Below the pieces are notes generated by a model. The model saw nothing but the letters and a program-made list of their open reading frames with translations, did not search any database and had not been told where the DNA came from. The translations under genes were made by a program, and so were the position numbers. A DNA stretch of 34,397 nt from Candidatus Multivorans thiocomprendens. GTDB taxonomy: Bacteria; Acidobacteriota; Thermoanaerobaculia; Multivoradales; Multivoraceae. The DNA lies in NCBI GenBank assembly GCA_027493375.1, contig JAPVWO010000027.1:1-34397 (forward strand), read 5' to 3'. Below, in pieces: positions 26,499-33,776 of the stretch. Each line of letters opens with the position of its first letter. Positions within the stretch are counted from its first letter, which is position 1.

Positions 26499-27219
26499 TC
26501 TCGATGCTCTCGTGGAGATGGTCCCGAACCAGCCCTTCTATGGTCCCCCGGCCCACCTGAGTCATCGATTCGCCGAAGTCCTCGCCTCCTACCAACGTGA
26601 AGATCCGCGTACCAAGCCGACCTGACGCGCCGCGGAGGCCGATAGCTTCGGTCGCGCCAGCCAGAATCTCGTCGCGTTCGGACTGTGCCAGGTCTCCGAG
26701 AGCGGCCACGATGCCTTCGTCCGCGACAGCACCCATGAACACATAGCGCTTCTCCACTACCGGCCGCATACCTACGACTTCCTGGACACAGTCAGAGACG
26801 GCACGGCGGGAGCGGTCGCGAAGCTGCACAACCTGTCGCACCTCCTTACTCGTGAGGCGATCGGACAGGATCGCCTCCGCGACGAGCGACTGCGCCCCAT
26901 GATCCTTGAGACGGACCAACTCGGAGGCGGACGAGAAGCCGACGAATTTCCCCCGCCCCCAGTCCACCCAGTCCTGAACCTCTGGCGGAAGGTCCAGAAG
27001 TCGAAGAAAACGGCCGACACCCGATGCGTCGAGACGCACTTTGCGGGCACTCTCGGCTCGGCTCGCACCCTCCCGCTCAGCTCGCCTGAACAGCCGCCCA
27101 CACTCGACCGGGAACAGGGGCCTACCACGCTGATGTCGCCCGTAGCCGACCGACATCCGAAGGAGTGCGAGTTCGTCGGCTCTCAGCCCACGCCACACGC
27201 TATGAACCAAGGGCGCCAC
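26479..27219 (-). CDS. ParB/KorB-like helix-turn-helix protein lacking the ParB N domain
   Basis: The 246-aa protein has no clear full-length relative that I recognise. Residues about 45-135 resemble the central DNA-binding domain of ParB/KorB: SRAESARKVRLDASGVGRFL (53-72, helix-turn-helix), LLDLPPEVQDWVDWG (74-88), then LVRLKDHGAQSLVAEAI and RLTSKEVRQVVQL (121-133). The N-terminal CTP-binding ParB domain (GERR and ENxQR boxes) is missing. The C-terminal part (about 150-246) has no family match by eye. It starts with GTG at 27219 inside the 3' end of the ParB gene, with a 20-bp overlap, so it may form a split ParB pair with that protein: one supplies the nucleotide-binding domain, the other DNA binding. 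The function is inferred only. Confidence 0.72.
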   Translation of the reverse strand: MAPLVHSVWRGLRADELALLRMSVGYGRHQRGRPLFPVECGRLFRRAEREGASRAESARKVRLDASGVGRFLRLLDLPPEVQDWVDWGRGKFVGFSSASELVRLKDHGAQSLVAEAILSDRLTSKEVRQVVQLRDRSRRAVSDCVQEVVGMRPVVEKRYVFMGAVADEGIVAALGDLAQSERDEILAGATEAIGLRGASGRLGTRIFTLVGGEDFGESMTQVGRGTIEGLVRDHLHESIESGSSRS

Positions 27220-28024
27220 GCTCCATCAACGCTTCCTCGATCAACATAGCCGCGGTCTCGTCCTGGTTCATCCCCTCGTCCACCGCCACACGACGAAGCG
27301 CGGCGTGAACGTCCATTGTCACCGTGGCGTTGACCTGAGTCACCTTGTCAGCGCTCTTCGCCCGTTCGATCAACTCGTCGACGCTCCCCTCGGGGATTCG
27401 TTCGCGCACCTTCGTCAGCTTCTTCTGCTGAACGCCCGACATCTCTCCCATCGCCCGAGCCAGCTTCACCGCGTCGACAACGATCGGTTGACCGTCCGGC
27501 CCGACGGACGTGTCCTGTGCCTTCAGGGCGACTTTCACGTCCACCGCGCCGTCGTCGACCAGTTCCTTCAACTCCGGCTCGAGCCGCGGGTACTTGACGT
27601 GGCTGCGGACTGTCTCTGCCTTGAGTCCAGTGGCCTCAACGACCGCCTTTTGCGTACCGTAGTGGTTGTACAGATGAGTGATGCCGTCGACCAACTCCTT
27701 ACCCGACAGCTTTCGCCGGATCAAGTTCTCCGTGATCGAGATCGCCTTGGCCTGCGCCTCGGGAACGCGCTCGTCCAGGATCGCCGCGGGGATCGACTCT
27801 CTGCCGAGCCGTCTGTGCGCGAGGAATCGTCGCTGTCCCGTCAGGATCTCCCACCGTCCCGCCTCCACGGACTCGCACACCACGATCGGCTGCAAAAGGC
27901 CCAGCTTCTCGATGCTGCTCGCCAACTCATCGACGTCCGCCATGGAAGGCGACGTTCGCGCCTGCGCCTTGCCGATCGTCAGATCGTCCAACGGCACGTC
28001 CCTGTACTCCACTATCTTCGCCAT
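27200..28024 (-). CDS. ParB-like protein with N-terminal ParB/Srx domain and C-terminal ribbon-helix-helix-like segment
   Basis: The 274-aa protein has a ParB N domain (about 1-110): LASSIEKLGLLQPIVVCESV (34-53), EILTGQRRFLAHRRLG (59-74, equivalent to the GERR box with Gln for Glu) and ENLIRRKLSGKE (99-110, the ENxQR-like box). Residues about 115-150 resemble the ParB helix-turn-helix, with TGLKAETVRSHVK. Residues 229-270 (VNATVTMDVHAALRRVAVDE then GMNQDETAAMLIEEALMERG) look like a ribbon-helix-helix, which I infer gives dimerisation or DNA contact. Chromosome segregation is unlikely: there is no ParA partner and the gene lies inside a modification operon. ParB-fold proteins also occur in DNA modification islands, where they are thought to guide enzymes to DNA. 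It overlaps the SNF2 gene by 13 bp. Confidence 0.85.
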   Translation of the reverse strand: MAKIVEYRDVPLDDLTIGKAQARTSPSMADVDELASSIEKLGLLQPIVVCESVEAGRWEILTGQRRFLAHRRLGRESIPAAILDERVPEAQAKAISITENLIRRKLSGKELVDGITHLYNHYGTQKAVVEATGLKAETVRSHVKYPRLEPELKELVDDGAVDVKVALKAQDTSVGPDGQPIVVDAVKLARAMGEMSGVQQKKLTKVRERIPEGSVDELIERAKSADKVTQVNATVTMDVHAALRRVAVDEGMNQDETAAMLIEEALMERGALGS

Positions 28025-29427
28025 GTTCGTTCTCCAGATTCGTCCGGGGCCGGCGTGAGATCGCCGGCCGAAAGGCCGAGGATACTCATGAGCTCCTGCT
28101 TCGTGAACGCCTTCCCGGCCATGCCAGACGACTCGACCACGTCCTCGAAGAGACGCGCCTTCTGCTCGAGGATCGACGCGATCCGCTCCTCGATCGAGTC
28201 CTGCACCAGGAACCGGATCACATGAAGGGGCTCCTCTCGCTCGAAACGGTGGGCGCGGAAGATTGCCTGCATCTCAACCGCCGGATTCCACCATCGGTCG
28301 AAGAGCACCACATGGGACGCCTCTCCCAGGTTGAGACCGACGCCGCCCGCACGCAGCGACACCAGCAGAACGCGGGGCGCCCTCCCTCTCTTGAAGCGGT
28401 CCATCGCCGTCTCACGCTCCGCGAGCGACATCGAACCCATGACCAGGCCCGTCGCCACGTCAAGCCGAAGCGAGATCGCTTCCAGCGTCCTGACGAACTG
28501 GGAGAACACGAGCAACCGCGCTGAAGGGCCCGCCGCGTCGCAAAGCACGCGCAAGGCATCCAGCTTGGACGAGACGCTCATCGACGAATCGAAGTTGCAG
28601 ACCAGCTTCAGTCGCGTGAGGAGTCCCAGCAAAGCCGCCGTGTCTTCGCCGTCCTCCCGGTGCTGCCGCACAAGACCGGTCCGCGTCGTCCAGAGCTCGT
28701 CGTACTCGGCCCGCTGCTCCGCCGACAGATCCATCGGGAGGTCCTGGATCAGTACCGGCGGCAATTCCGCGCGGACCGCGGTCTTTCGGCGTCTGAGCAT
28801 CAGCCTGTCCAAGTCTCTTGAGAGCTCCCCGCCATGCACTCTCCGGACTGGGCCCTCAGACTTCAGGAACTCCAGTAGCGTCCGCAGCTCCGCCTCGTCG
28901 TTCTCCAGGGGCGTAGCCGACAGCGCCCACGCACGTGTCCGCGGGAGAAGGAGGCAGGCCAATGCCGTTGCCGAGTTGCGGTTCTTGATCCTCTGAGCCT
29001 CGTCCAGCACGACGAGATCAAACGTGCCCGAGGGGATACGGTCAAGTCCGTCTTGGCGAATCTGCTCATACGACGCAATCAGGACCGGGATCGGAAGCAG
29101 GTAGTACGCCTCGCGGTCACTCGCTCGTCCCTGCACACGCCGTACCGTCAGGGAGGGCGCCCAGGCGTTGATCTCCCGCAGCCAGTTCGTCGTCAACGAC
29201 GACGGCGCCACGATCAGTACCCGGCGAATCCCGTTGTCTCTCCTCAAGAGCAGGGCAAGAGCAACGGCAGCTTGAACTGTCTTTCCCAGGCCCATCTCGT
29301 CGGCCAACAGAGCGCCCCGCGTTCGATAGAGGAAGGCCACCCCCTCCCACTGATAGTCGCGCAACCTTGAAGGCACCCCAAGCTCCTCCTCCGCCATCTG
29401 GCGAAGGGTCCTAGCATCGGGGTCCAT
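28012..29427 (-). CDS. SNF2-family DNA-dependent ATPase/translocase
   Basis: This is a compact SF2 Snf2-type motor of about 471 aa. Ordered motifs are LRDYQWEGVAFLY (motif Q-like, 22-34), DEMGLGKT (43-50, Walker A), LVVLDEAQRIKNRNS (motif II DEAQ, 142-145), ALSATPLEN (168-176), LVFSQFVRTLEAI (motif IV), SLRAGGVGLNLGEASHVVLF (motif V) and WWNPAVEMQAIFRAHR (motif VI, without the usual GQ). Snf2 motors translocate on double-stranded DNA and remodel bound proteins rather than unwinding strands. No accessory domain is visible. The frame is open to 29511, but the ATG at 29427 lies eight bases past the DUF262 stop and fits the family N terminus. In this operon it sits where DndD or SspC ATPases normally are. 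Confidence 0.88.
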   Translation of the reverse strand: MDPDARTLRQMAEEELGVPSRLRDYQWEGVAFLYRTRGALLADEMGLGKTVQAAVALALLLRRDNGIRRVLIVAPSSLTTNWLREINAWAPSLTVRRVQGRASDREAYYLLPIPVLIASYEQIRQDGLDRIPSGTFDLVVLDEAQRIKNRNSATALACLLLPRTRAWALSATPLENDEAELRTLLEFLKSEGPVRRVHGGELSRDLDRLMLRRRKTAVRAELPPVLIQDLPMDLSAEQRAEYDELWTTRTGLVRQHREDGEDTAALLGLLTRLKLVCNFDSSMSVSSKLDALRVLCDAAGPSARLLVFSQFVRTLEAISLRLDVATGLVMGSMSLAERETAMDRFKRGRAPRVLLVSLRAGGVGLNLGEASHVVLFDRWWNPAVEMQAIFRAHRFEREEPLHVIRFLVQDSIEERIASILEQKARLFEDVVESSGMAGKAFTKQELMSILGLSAGDLTPAPDESGERTWRR

Positions 29428-29435
29428 CTCGGAAT

Positions 29436-31226
29436 CTAGGGAAACGCCCACACCGCCGCCGCTTGCCTGGCGATCTGGTTCTGACGCTCCTCGACCGCTT
29501 CGGGAGTCCACTCACAGTGCTCGGATAGCGCTCGAGTGATGGCGACGCTGCTCCGCTTGTAGCTGCCGAGCTTGTCCTGAAATGAGCTGTTGAAGTTGGC
29601 GCCCGCCCGATTGTCCGTCGGCCCCATGAGAGTCAGATTGCCGACCCGGTCCACCCATTCCGTGCAATCCACGTCCCGAAAGCCGTTCCAGGTAGACCAG
29701 TGCTGAGGCGCCGAGGGCAGGACGTGCTCAAGGGTGGTTCTGTCTTCGTTGAGCAGCGGTGAGTCGTCCTGCTCTGCCCGGTTGACGCCGCTCAGCAACT
29801 GGCGCGCCATGCGCCCTCTCTTCATTCGAGTGTTCCGAAGTGCCCGGATGAAGTGCCCGTCTTCCAGCACACCCCATCCGTCACAACCGTCGAGAAACTC
29901 GGCGAAAGCAAGGTCAGCGACATCGGTGGCCGCGACGATGTCCCGAGCGTAGTCGGCGAACTTCTTCTCGAACTCCGACGGGGCGAAGCGCTGCCTCACG
30001 AAAGCCGTCCTGAGCACGAAAGCCGACAACCGTTGCAGGTTCTTCATCACGGCCCTGGCGATCCGTCGGCGATGTCGACCATCGGTCCCGCGGACAAACC
30101 TGTCCAGCAAGGCGAACACCAGCGGGTGGGTAACTTTGTAGCCGCGGAGCTCCCTCAGCAGCACGGAGAGATTCCGAGGCGAGGTTGCGGCACCCGCCGC
30201 CGCGTCGAACAAGCTCACGAAACCCGGGTCGGGATTCGTGGCCGTCATCATGCGAAAGAGCTCCGCAGCCGCCGGCGAGCAAACGTCCTCGACGAGGCCT
30301 GACACGTACCGCGCTGAGTCGCGCCCTTGCTCGCCAGCTTCCGTCGTCAGGGAGCGGCAGCGATCCGCCAGTTTCCTTCGGGCGTCGCGATAGAAGTGGC
30401 TGCCTCTCAGAAAGCCCCACCTGCACTGAAGGCGGCAACGGAGGTAGTCCCCAGCGAGATTGCCTCTCGGGAAGAGAGTGCGAACCCGCTCAAGATGCTC
30501 GTGGATCGCCTCCTTCCCTTCCAGGTCGCTGTTTCCGCCGAAGTAGGAGTAGAGGTGATTACGAAGCCGGTCCAGGTCGTCCAGAGTCTTGCCTCTGGAG
30601 TTGATCGTCTCGTAGACGGCATTTGCATCGATTTCCGGAGGAAGGCGCAAACACGCCACTTCAAGTCGCTGGATCAGATAGTCGAAGTAGTCCCTCGATG
30701 CTTCGAGGCCCAGCCCGTCGACGAATTCCTCTATCCGCTGCCACGCCGCAGTCAGCTTTCCGTTCGTCCCGATCGTACGGCCCCGGATCATCTGTCGATA
30801 GGCAGCCGAATCGTTCCGCGGAGGCTTGAGGCGACGCATGTACTCGTCAGCGTCCGCCAGACGGCAAGGTCTGTTCGGCTCCAGATCGAACAGCAACCTA
30901 AGCGCAATCGCCTCGCGCTGAGGGTCGCTGTCGTCCCGAGCGAACCGCCTGCAGAAAGCGGCGGAGACGAGTGAAACCGTGACCATCCTCTGCTGGCCGT
31001 CGTTGATCTCCCAGACTCCGTCACCGTTGCCAGCCAGGATCACAGCACCCAGGAAGTAGCAGCCGCTCTTCGCGTCGACGGCCTCCTGGAGGTCCTCAAG
31101 CAGATCGCCAACCTCTCTCGGACTCCAGTCGTAGTAGCGCTGGTGCCACGGCACCTCGAAACGCGCGCTGAAGAACAGATCCGAGAAGCGGGTTGCCTCG
31201 GCTTGAACGACGGTCGGCTGGGTCAT
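29436..31226 (-). CDS. DUF262-DUF1524 protein, SspE/GmrSD-like restriction effector
   Basis: The 596-aa protein has an N-terminal DUF262 domain with FEVPWHQRYYDWSPREVGDL (23-42) and INDGQQRMVT (75-84, the DGQQR nucleotide-binding signature). It has a C-terminal DUF1524 HNH-type nuclease domain with EHVLPSAPQHW (500-510), VGNLTLMG (528-535) and NFNSSFQDKLGSYKRSS (544-560). Family knowledge: GmrSD uses this pair to cut modified phage DNA, and SspE senses phosphorothioate through DUF262 to control its nickase. The ParB/Srx fold is shared with DUF262. An open frame reaches 31283, but the ATG at 31226 forms an ATGA overlap with the dndC-like stop and gives the natural N terminus. Next to a DndC it is best read as the defence effector. 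Confidence 0.87.
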   Translation of the reverse strand: MTQPTVVQAEATRFSDLFFSARFEVPWHQRYYDWSPREVGDLLEDLQEAVDAKSGCYFLGAVILAGNGDGVWEINDGQQRMVTVSLVSAAFCRRFARDDSDPQREAIALRLLFDLEPNRPCRLADADEYMRRLKPPRNDSAAYRQMIRGRTIGTNGKLTAAWQRIEEFVDGLGLEASRDYFDYLIQRLEVACLRLPPEIDANAVYETINSRGKTLDDLDRLRNHLYSYFGGNSDLEGKEAIHEHLERVRTLFPRGNLAGDYLRCRLQCRWGFLRGSHFYRDARRKLADRCRSLTTEAGEQGRDSARYVSGLVEDVCSPAAAELFRMMTATNPDPGFVSLFDAAAGAATSPRNLSVLLRELRGYKVTHPLVFALLDRFVRGTDGRHRRRIARAVMKNLQRLSAFVLRTAFVRQRFAPSEFEKKFADYARDIVAATDVADLAFAEFLDGCDGWGVLEDGHFIRALRNTRMKRGRMARQLLSGVNRAEQDDSPLLNEDRTTLEHVLPSAPQHWSTWNGFRDVDCTEWVDRVGNLTLMGPTDNRAGANFNSSFQDKLGSYKRSSVAITRALSEHCEWTPEAVEERQNQIARQAAAVWAFP

Positions 31227-32425
31227 CCCGCCGCGATTTCCTCGGGCGCCAATCCGACAGCCGCGCGAAGAGCCGAACGGCACTCCTCCCGCACGAGGTC
31301 CCGCCGCCAGATGTCCTCGATGACGTCCTCTTCCGCAGCCGAAATGAGTTGCTGACTCACGTCGTCCTGAAGAGCCCGCAGTTCGTCGAGGATCTGCTTG
31401 CGCACGCCGAGCGTGAACGGCCCCATCACCCGACTGCCGTCAGCTCGGAAACGGACGTTCCCGTCCCTGCGAACGGACTCACGATTGCCGTCGTTCTCCC
31501 GGAGCTCAACGAGCCATTCCCGAAACGCGAAGAGCCGACTGAAGACATCGGCTTCCGCATGACCCGAGGCGATCAGGCCCCGGAGGCTCCGGTCCTTCTT
31601 CACAACGGTGCAGGTCCAGCAACCGAAACGGGGCGAACTCGTCCCGCACGAGGGGGCGTCGTCCTTCGTCAACACGAGGGGACATTCGCCTCCGCCAGCA
31701 TTGCGGTAGAGCGTGATCAGATTCCTGTGCGTACCACCCCAAGGCGGGCGTCGCTGCATCAGCACCAGCCAGACATCCTGGTCCTCAAAGTCGGCAAGCG
31801 GAGCAAACATCCAGCAGTGATCCATCGTGGCGTGCGGGTTCAGGTTCCCGGCGGCCACGCCGCGCCTATCCATCGCCCGGCGTCGGTTGTCGGACTCGCT
31901 CCTGCGCGTACCGACCAACAGCACGGCACCGCCATGTGCGCGGATGAGATTGGCGAGGAGCCGGTTCGTCGGATGGATCTTCATCCGGTCCGTACACCAC
32001 CGGAAGTTCCGAGTCGGCGGTATGTAACCGCGACCGATCACGTTGACCCAGAACGTCTGATCGACATGGGGCTTCGTGATCCGCGTCTCGATGGGCAGGT
32101 CCGCGGCAGCCGCCGCGAGCCCGATCTCCCCGAGCGTCGTTCGCAGGTGACCGATGACGAGCGGCGACTCGACCAAGGTGTCGTTGCCCACGACGTACAC
32201 CCTGCGACGCCGCTTGGAAACCGGCAGGTCTGCGATGACCTCCCAAGTCAATTGCAGCAGAAGCGTGGAGTCCTTGCCACCCGAGTACGCGACGACCCAA
32301 GGATCGGCTTTGCCAGCGAGGTACTGCTCCCTTATGGCGAGCTTGGCGGCGCCGAGGCGATCAACGACCTTGGCGACGCCCCCAAGGGAATCGGCAGACT
32401 GGGCTGAAGAGACCATTGCGGTCAT
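31223..32425 (-). CDS. dndC: DndC-like DNA phosphorothioation sulfurtransferase (PAPS-reductase fold)
   Basis: The 400-aa protein has the PP-loop ATP pyrophosphatase signature VVAYSGGKDSTLLLQL (44-59) and the DndC-specific stretch FWVNVIGRGYIPPTRNFRWC (125-144) followed by TDRMKI. It then has GTRRSES (172-178) and a C-terminal cysteine cluster PSCGTSSPRFGCWTCTVVKK (258-277). Cys144, Cys260, Cys269 and Cys272 have the right arrangement for a 4Fe-4S cluster. Family knowledge: DndC activates the DNA backbone or transfers sulfur during phosphorothioation, receiving sulfur from DndA/IscS persulfide. The ATG at 32425 is preferred to one at 32455, since it makes an ATGA overlap with the desulfurase stop. 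The missing partners (DndD, DndE, DndB) are the surprise. A PAPS or tRNA substrate is the alternative, but the DndC-specific stretch argues for DNA. Confidence 0.92.
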   Translation of the reverse strand: MTAMVSSAQSADSLGGVAKVVDRLGAAKLAIREQYLAGKADPWVVAYSGGKDSTLLLQLTWEVIADLPVSKRRRRVYVVGNDTLVESPLVIGHLRTTLGEIGLAAAAADLPIETRITKPHVDQTFWVNVIGRGYIPPTRNFRWCTDRMKIHPTNRLLANLIRAHGGAVLLVGTRRSESDNRRRAMDRRGVAAGNLNPHATMDHCWMFAPLADFEDQDVWLVLMQRRPPWGGTHRNLITLYRNAGGGECPLVLTKDDAPSCGTSSPRFGCWTCTVVKKDRSLRGLIASGHAEADVFSRLFAFREWLVELRENDGNRESVRRDGNVRFRADGSRVMGPFTLGVRKQILDELRALQDDVSQQLISAAEEDVIEDIWRRDLVREECRSALRAAVGLAPEEIAAG

Positions 32426-33687
32426 CCGGTGGCCCAACGCTGCACTTGAGCACATGGTTCCGGCTGCCGGCTAGACATCGCTTCCTCGGCCCATCGAGGA
32501 GCAAGCTGCCGAAGATCGGCTACGGTCTCGCTCAGGCGCGTCGCGGCGAAGTCCACTTCGTCGGCTGTCGTGTAACGGCCCAGGCTGAATCGAACCGAGC
32601 ACGCTATCGCCTCCTCCGACAAGCGAAGCGCCGTCAGGACATGGGACGGCTGGACGCGATCCGAAGTGCAGGCGGAACCGGATGAGATCGCCACTTCGTC
32701 CCGAAGGGCCATCAGTAAAGCCTCGCTGTCTAGGCAGGCGAAGCCCGCGCTGAGTATTCCCGGCACTCGAACTTTCTGGTTGCCGTTCAGGAAGCTGCGG
32801 GGGATCGCTCCCAGTAGATCACGAAGCCTCCTGTCCAGTGCCGCCGTTGCATCCGTGTCCTTGCCCAAGCACTCGCGCGCCAACTCGGCGGCCTCGCCCA
32901 TCCCCACGACTTGGTGAGTGGCCAGGGTGCCGGAACGAAGGCCCTGCTCCTGATCGCCCCCATGCATCTGGGGTTCGAGCGGGGAAGGACAGGAACTCCG
33001 TGCGTAGAGCGCACCAACCCCCTTCGGACCGTACATCTTGTGCCCGCTCAGAGACACGAGATCCACCCGCATCTCCCGGACGTTCAGCGGCAAGCGCGCC
33101 GCACTTTGGCTCGCGTCGACATGGAAGACGACGCCACGTTCCCGTAGCAGACACCCGACCGCCGCGACATCGGTGACCGTGCCGACCTCGTTGTTCACGT
33201 GCATGAGGGAGACGAGAATCGTGTCGCGGCGCAACGCGCGTTCGATGCTCTTGACTGTGATCGTTCCGTCGACGTCCGGATCGACGCACGTGACGTCGAA
33301 CCCTTCTTGGACCAGTCGAGCACAGGAGTCCAGGACCGCCTTGTGCTCCATTGACGAAGTGACGATATGCCGGCCGCGTCCGCGGGCGCCGCGGGCGGCG
33401 CCCTTGACCGCCAGATTGATCGACTCCGTAGCACCAGAGGTCCAGACAATCTCCGCCGGATCGGCGGCGATGAGTTCGGCCACTTGACCGCGGGCTGTCT
33501 CCACGGCCGCCCTGGCCTCGACGCCGAAACGATGCGGCTTTGAGGCCGCATTGCCGAAGAGGCCCTCTCGTCCCAAGCAACGGGACATCGCCTCGGCGAC
33601 CTGCGGAGCTACAGGCGTCGTGGCTGCGTAGTCAAGGTAGACGCAACTCTCGGCCCGCTGTCCGGTTCCCTGGTGGTCACGGTTCAT
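32422..33687 (-). CDS. dndA: Cysteine desulfurase, DndA/IscS/NifS type
   Basis: The 421-aa PLP enzyme releases sulfur from L-cysteine as a protein-bound persulfide. Sequence evidence: LDYAATTP (18-25), SGATESINLAVKG (84-96), MEHKAVLD (113-120, His115), VNNEVGT (164-170), HVDASQSAARLPLNV (189-203), SLSGHKMYGPKGVGALY (212-228, PLP Lys217) and ISSGSACTS (334-342) with catalytic Cys340. DndA, IscS and SspA cannot be told apart by motif alone, but the ATGA overlap with the dndC-like gene makes the DNA-modification role clear. The ATG at 33687 is preferred over the TTG one codon before it. It is the first gene of the operon, 89 bp after the NHL-repeat gene, and no strong ribosome site is visible. 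Confidence 0.9.
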   Translation of the reverse strand: MNRDHQGTGQRAESCVYLDYAATTPVAPQVAEAMSRCLGREGLFGNAASKPHRFGVEARAAVETARGQVAELIAADPAEIVWTSGATESINLAVKGAARGARGRGRHIVTSSMEHKAVLDSCARLVQEGFDVTCVDPDVDGTITVKSIERALRRDTILVSLMHVNNEVGTVTDVAAVGCLLRERGVVFHVDASQSAARLPLNVREMRVDLVSLSGHKMYGPKGVGALYARSSCPSPLEPQMHGGDQEQGLRSGTLATHQVVGMGEAAELARECLGKDTDATAALDRRLRDLLGAIPRSFLNGNQKVRVPGILSAGFACLDSEALLMALRDEVAISSGSACTSDRVQPSHVLTALRLSEEAIACSVRFSLGRYTTADEVDFAATRLSETVADLRQLAPRWAEEAMSSRQPEPCAQVQRWATG

Positions 33688-33776
33688 CAAGAGGCGCTTC
33701 GAGACGATCGGCCTGCCGCGCGTTCCGATCCTACTAAGCCCAAGAAGCCGGCCGTCGGCGACGTGCTTGTCGGCCC
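33688..33776 (-). promoter_or_regulatory. Upstream region of the defence operon
   Basis: These 89 bp separate the NHL-repeat gene stop from the desulfurase start. Any operon promoter separate from read-through should lie here. On the minus strand TAGGAT resembles a -10, but I found no acceptable -35 at 16-18 bp, and no convincing operator repeat or terminator. Confidence 0.3.

Larger units (their letters stand above)
25461..33687 (-). other. Candidate seven-gene phosphorothioation-type defence operon
   Basis: Seven minus-strand genes run without a real gap, with junctions as follows: desulfurase-DndC ATGA overlap, DndC-DUF262 ATGA overlap, DUF262-SNF2 8-bp gap, SNF2-ParB 13-bp overlap, ParB-HTH 20-bp overlap, HTH-MBL 20-bp overlap. 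Such coupling means one transcript and probably one complex or pathway. The block is inserted between chromosomal genes, with 23 bp to the PQQ gene on one side and 89 bp to the NHL-repeat gene on the other. No integrase, transposase, tRNA or att-like repeat was seen at either edge. Canonical DndB, DndD, DndE, DndFGH, SspB and SspC genes are absent from the window. Confidence 0.8.

Noticed and set aside
27200-28024. Chromosome or plasmid partitioning (ParAB) locus
   Set aside because: There is no ParA, no visible parS-like palindromes, and the gene is inside a sulfur-modification operon by 13- and 20-bp overlaps.
25461-33687. BREX or Druantia-like system
   Set aside because: No PglZ, BrxL, PglX or large Druantia helicase is present; the desulfurase plus DndC signature points to phosphorothioation instead.
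33740-33776. GGCCG...CGGCC inverted pair after the NHL-repeat gene
   Set aside because: The stem is five bases with a loop of about 16 and no T run, so a terminator is not supported.
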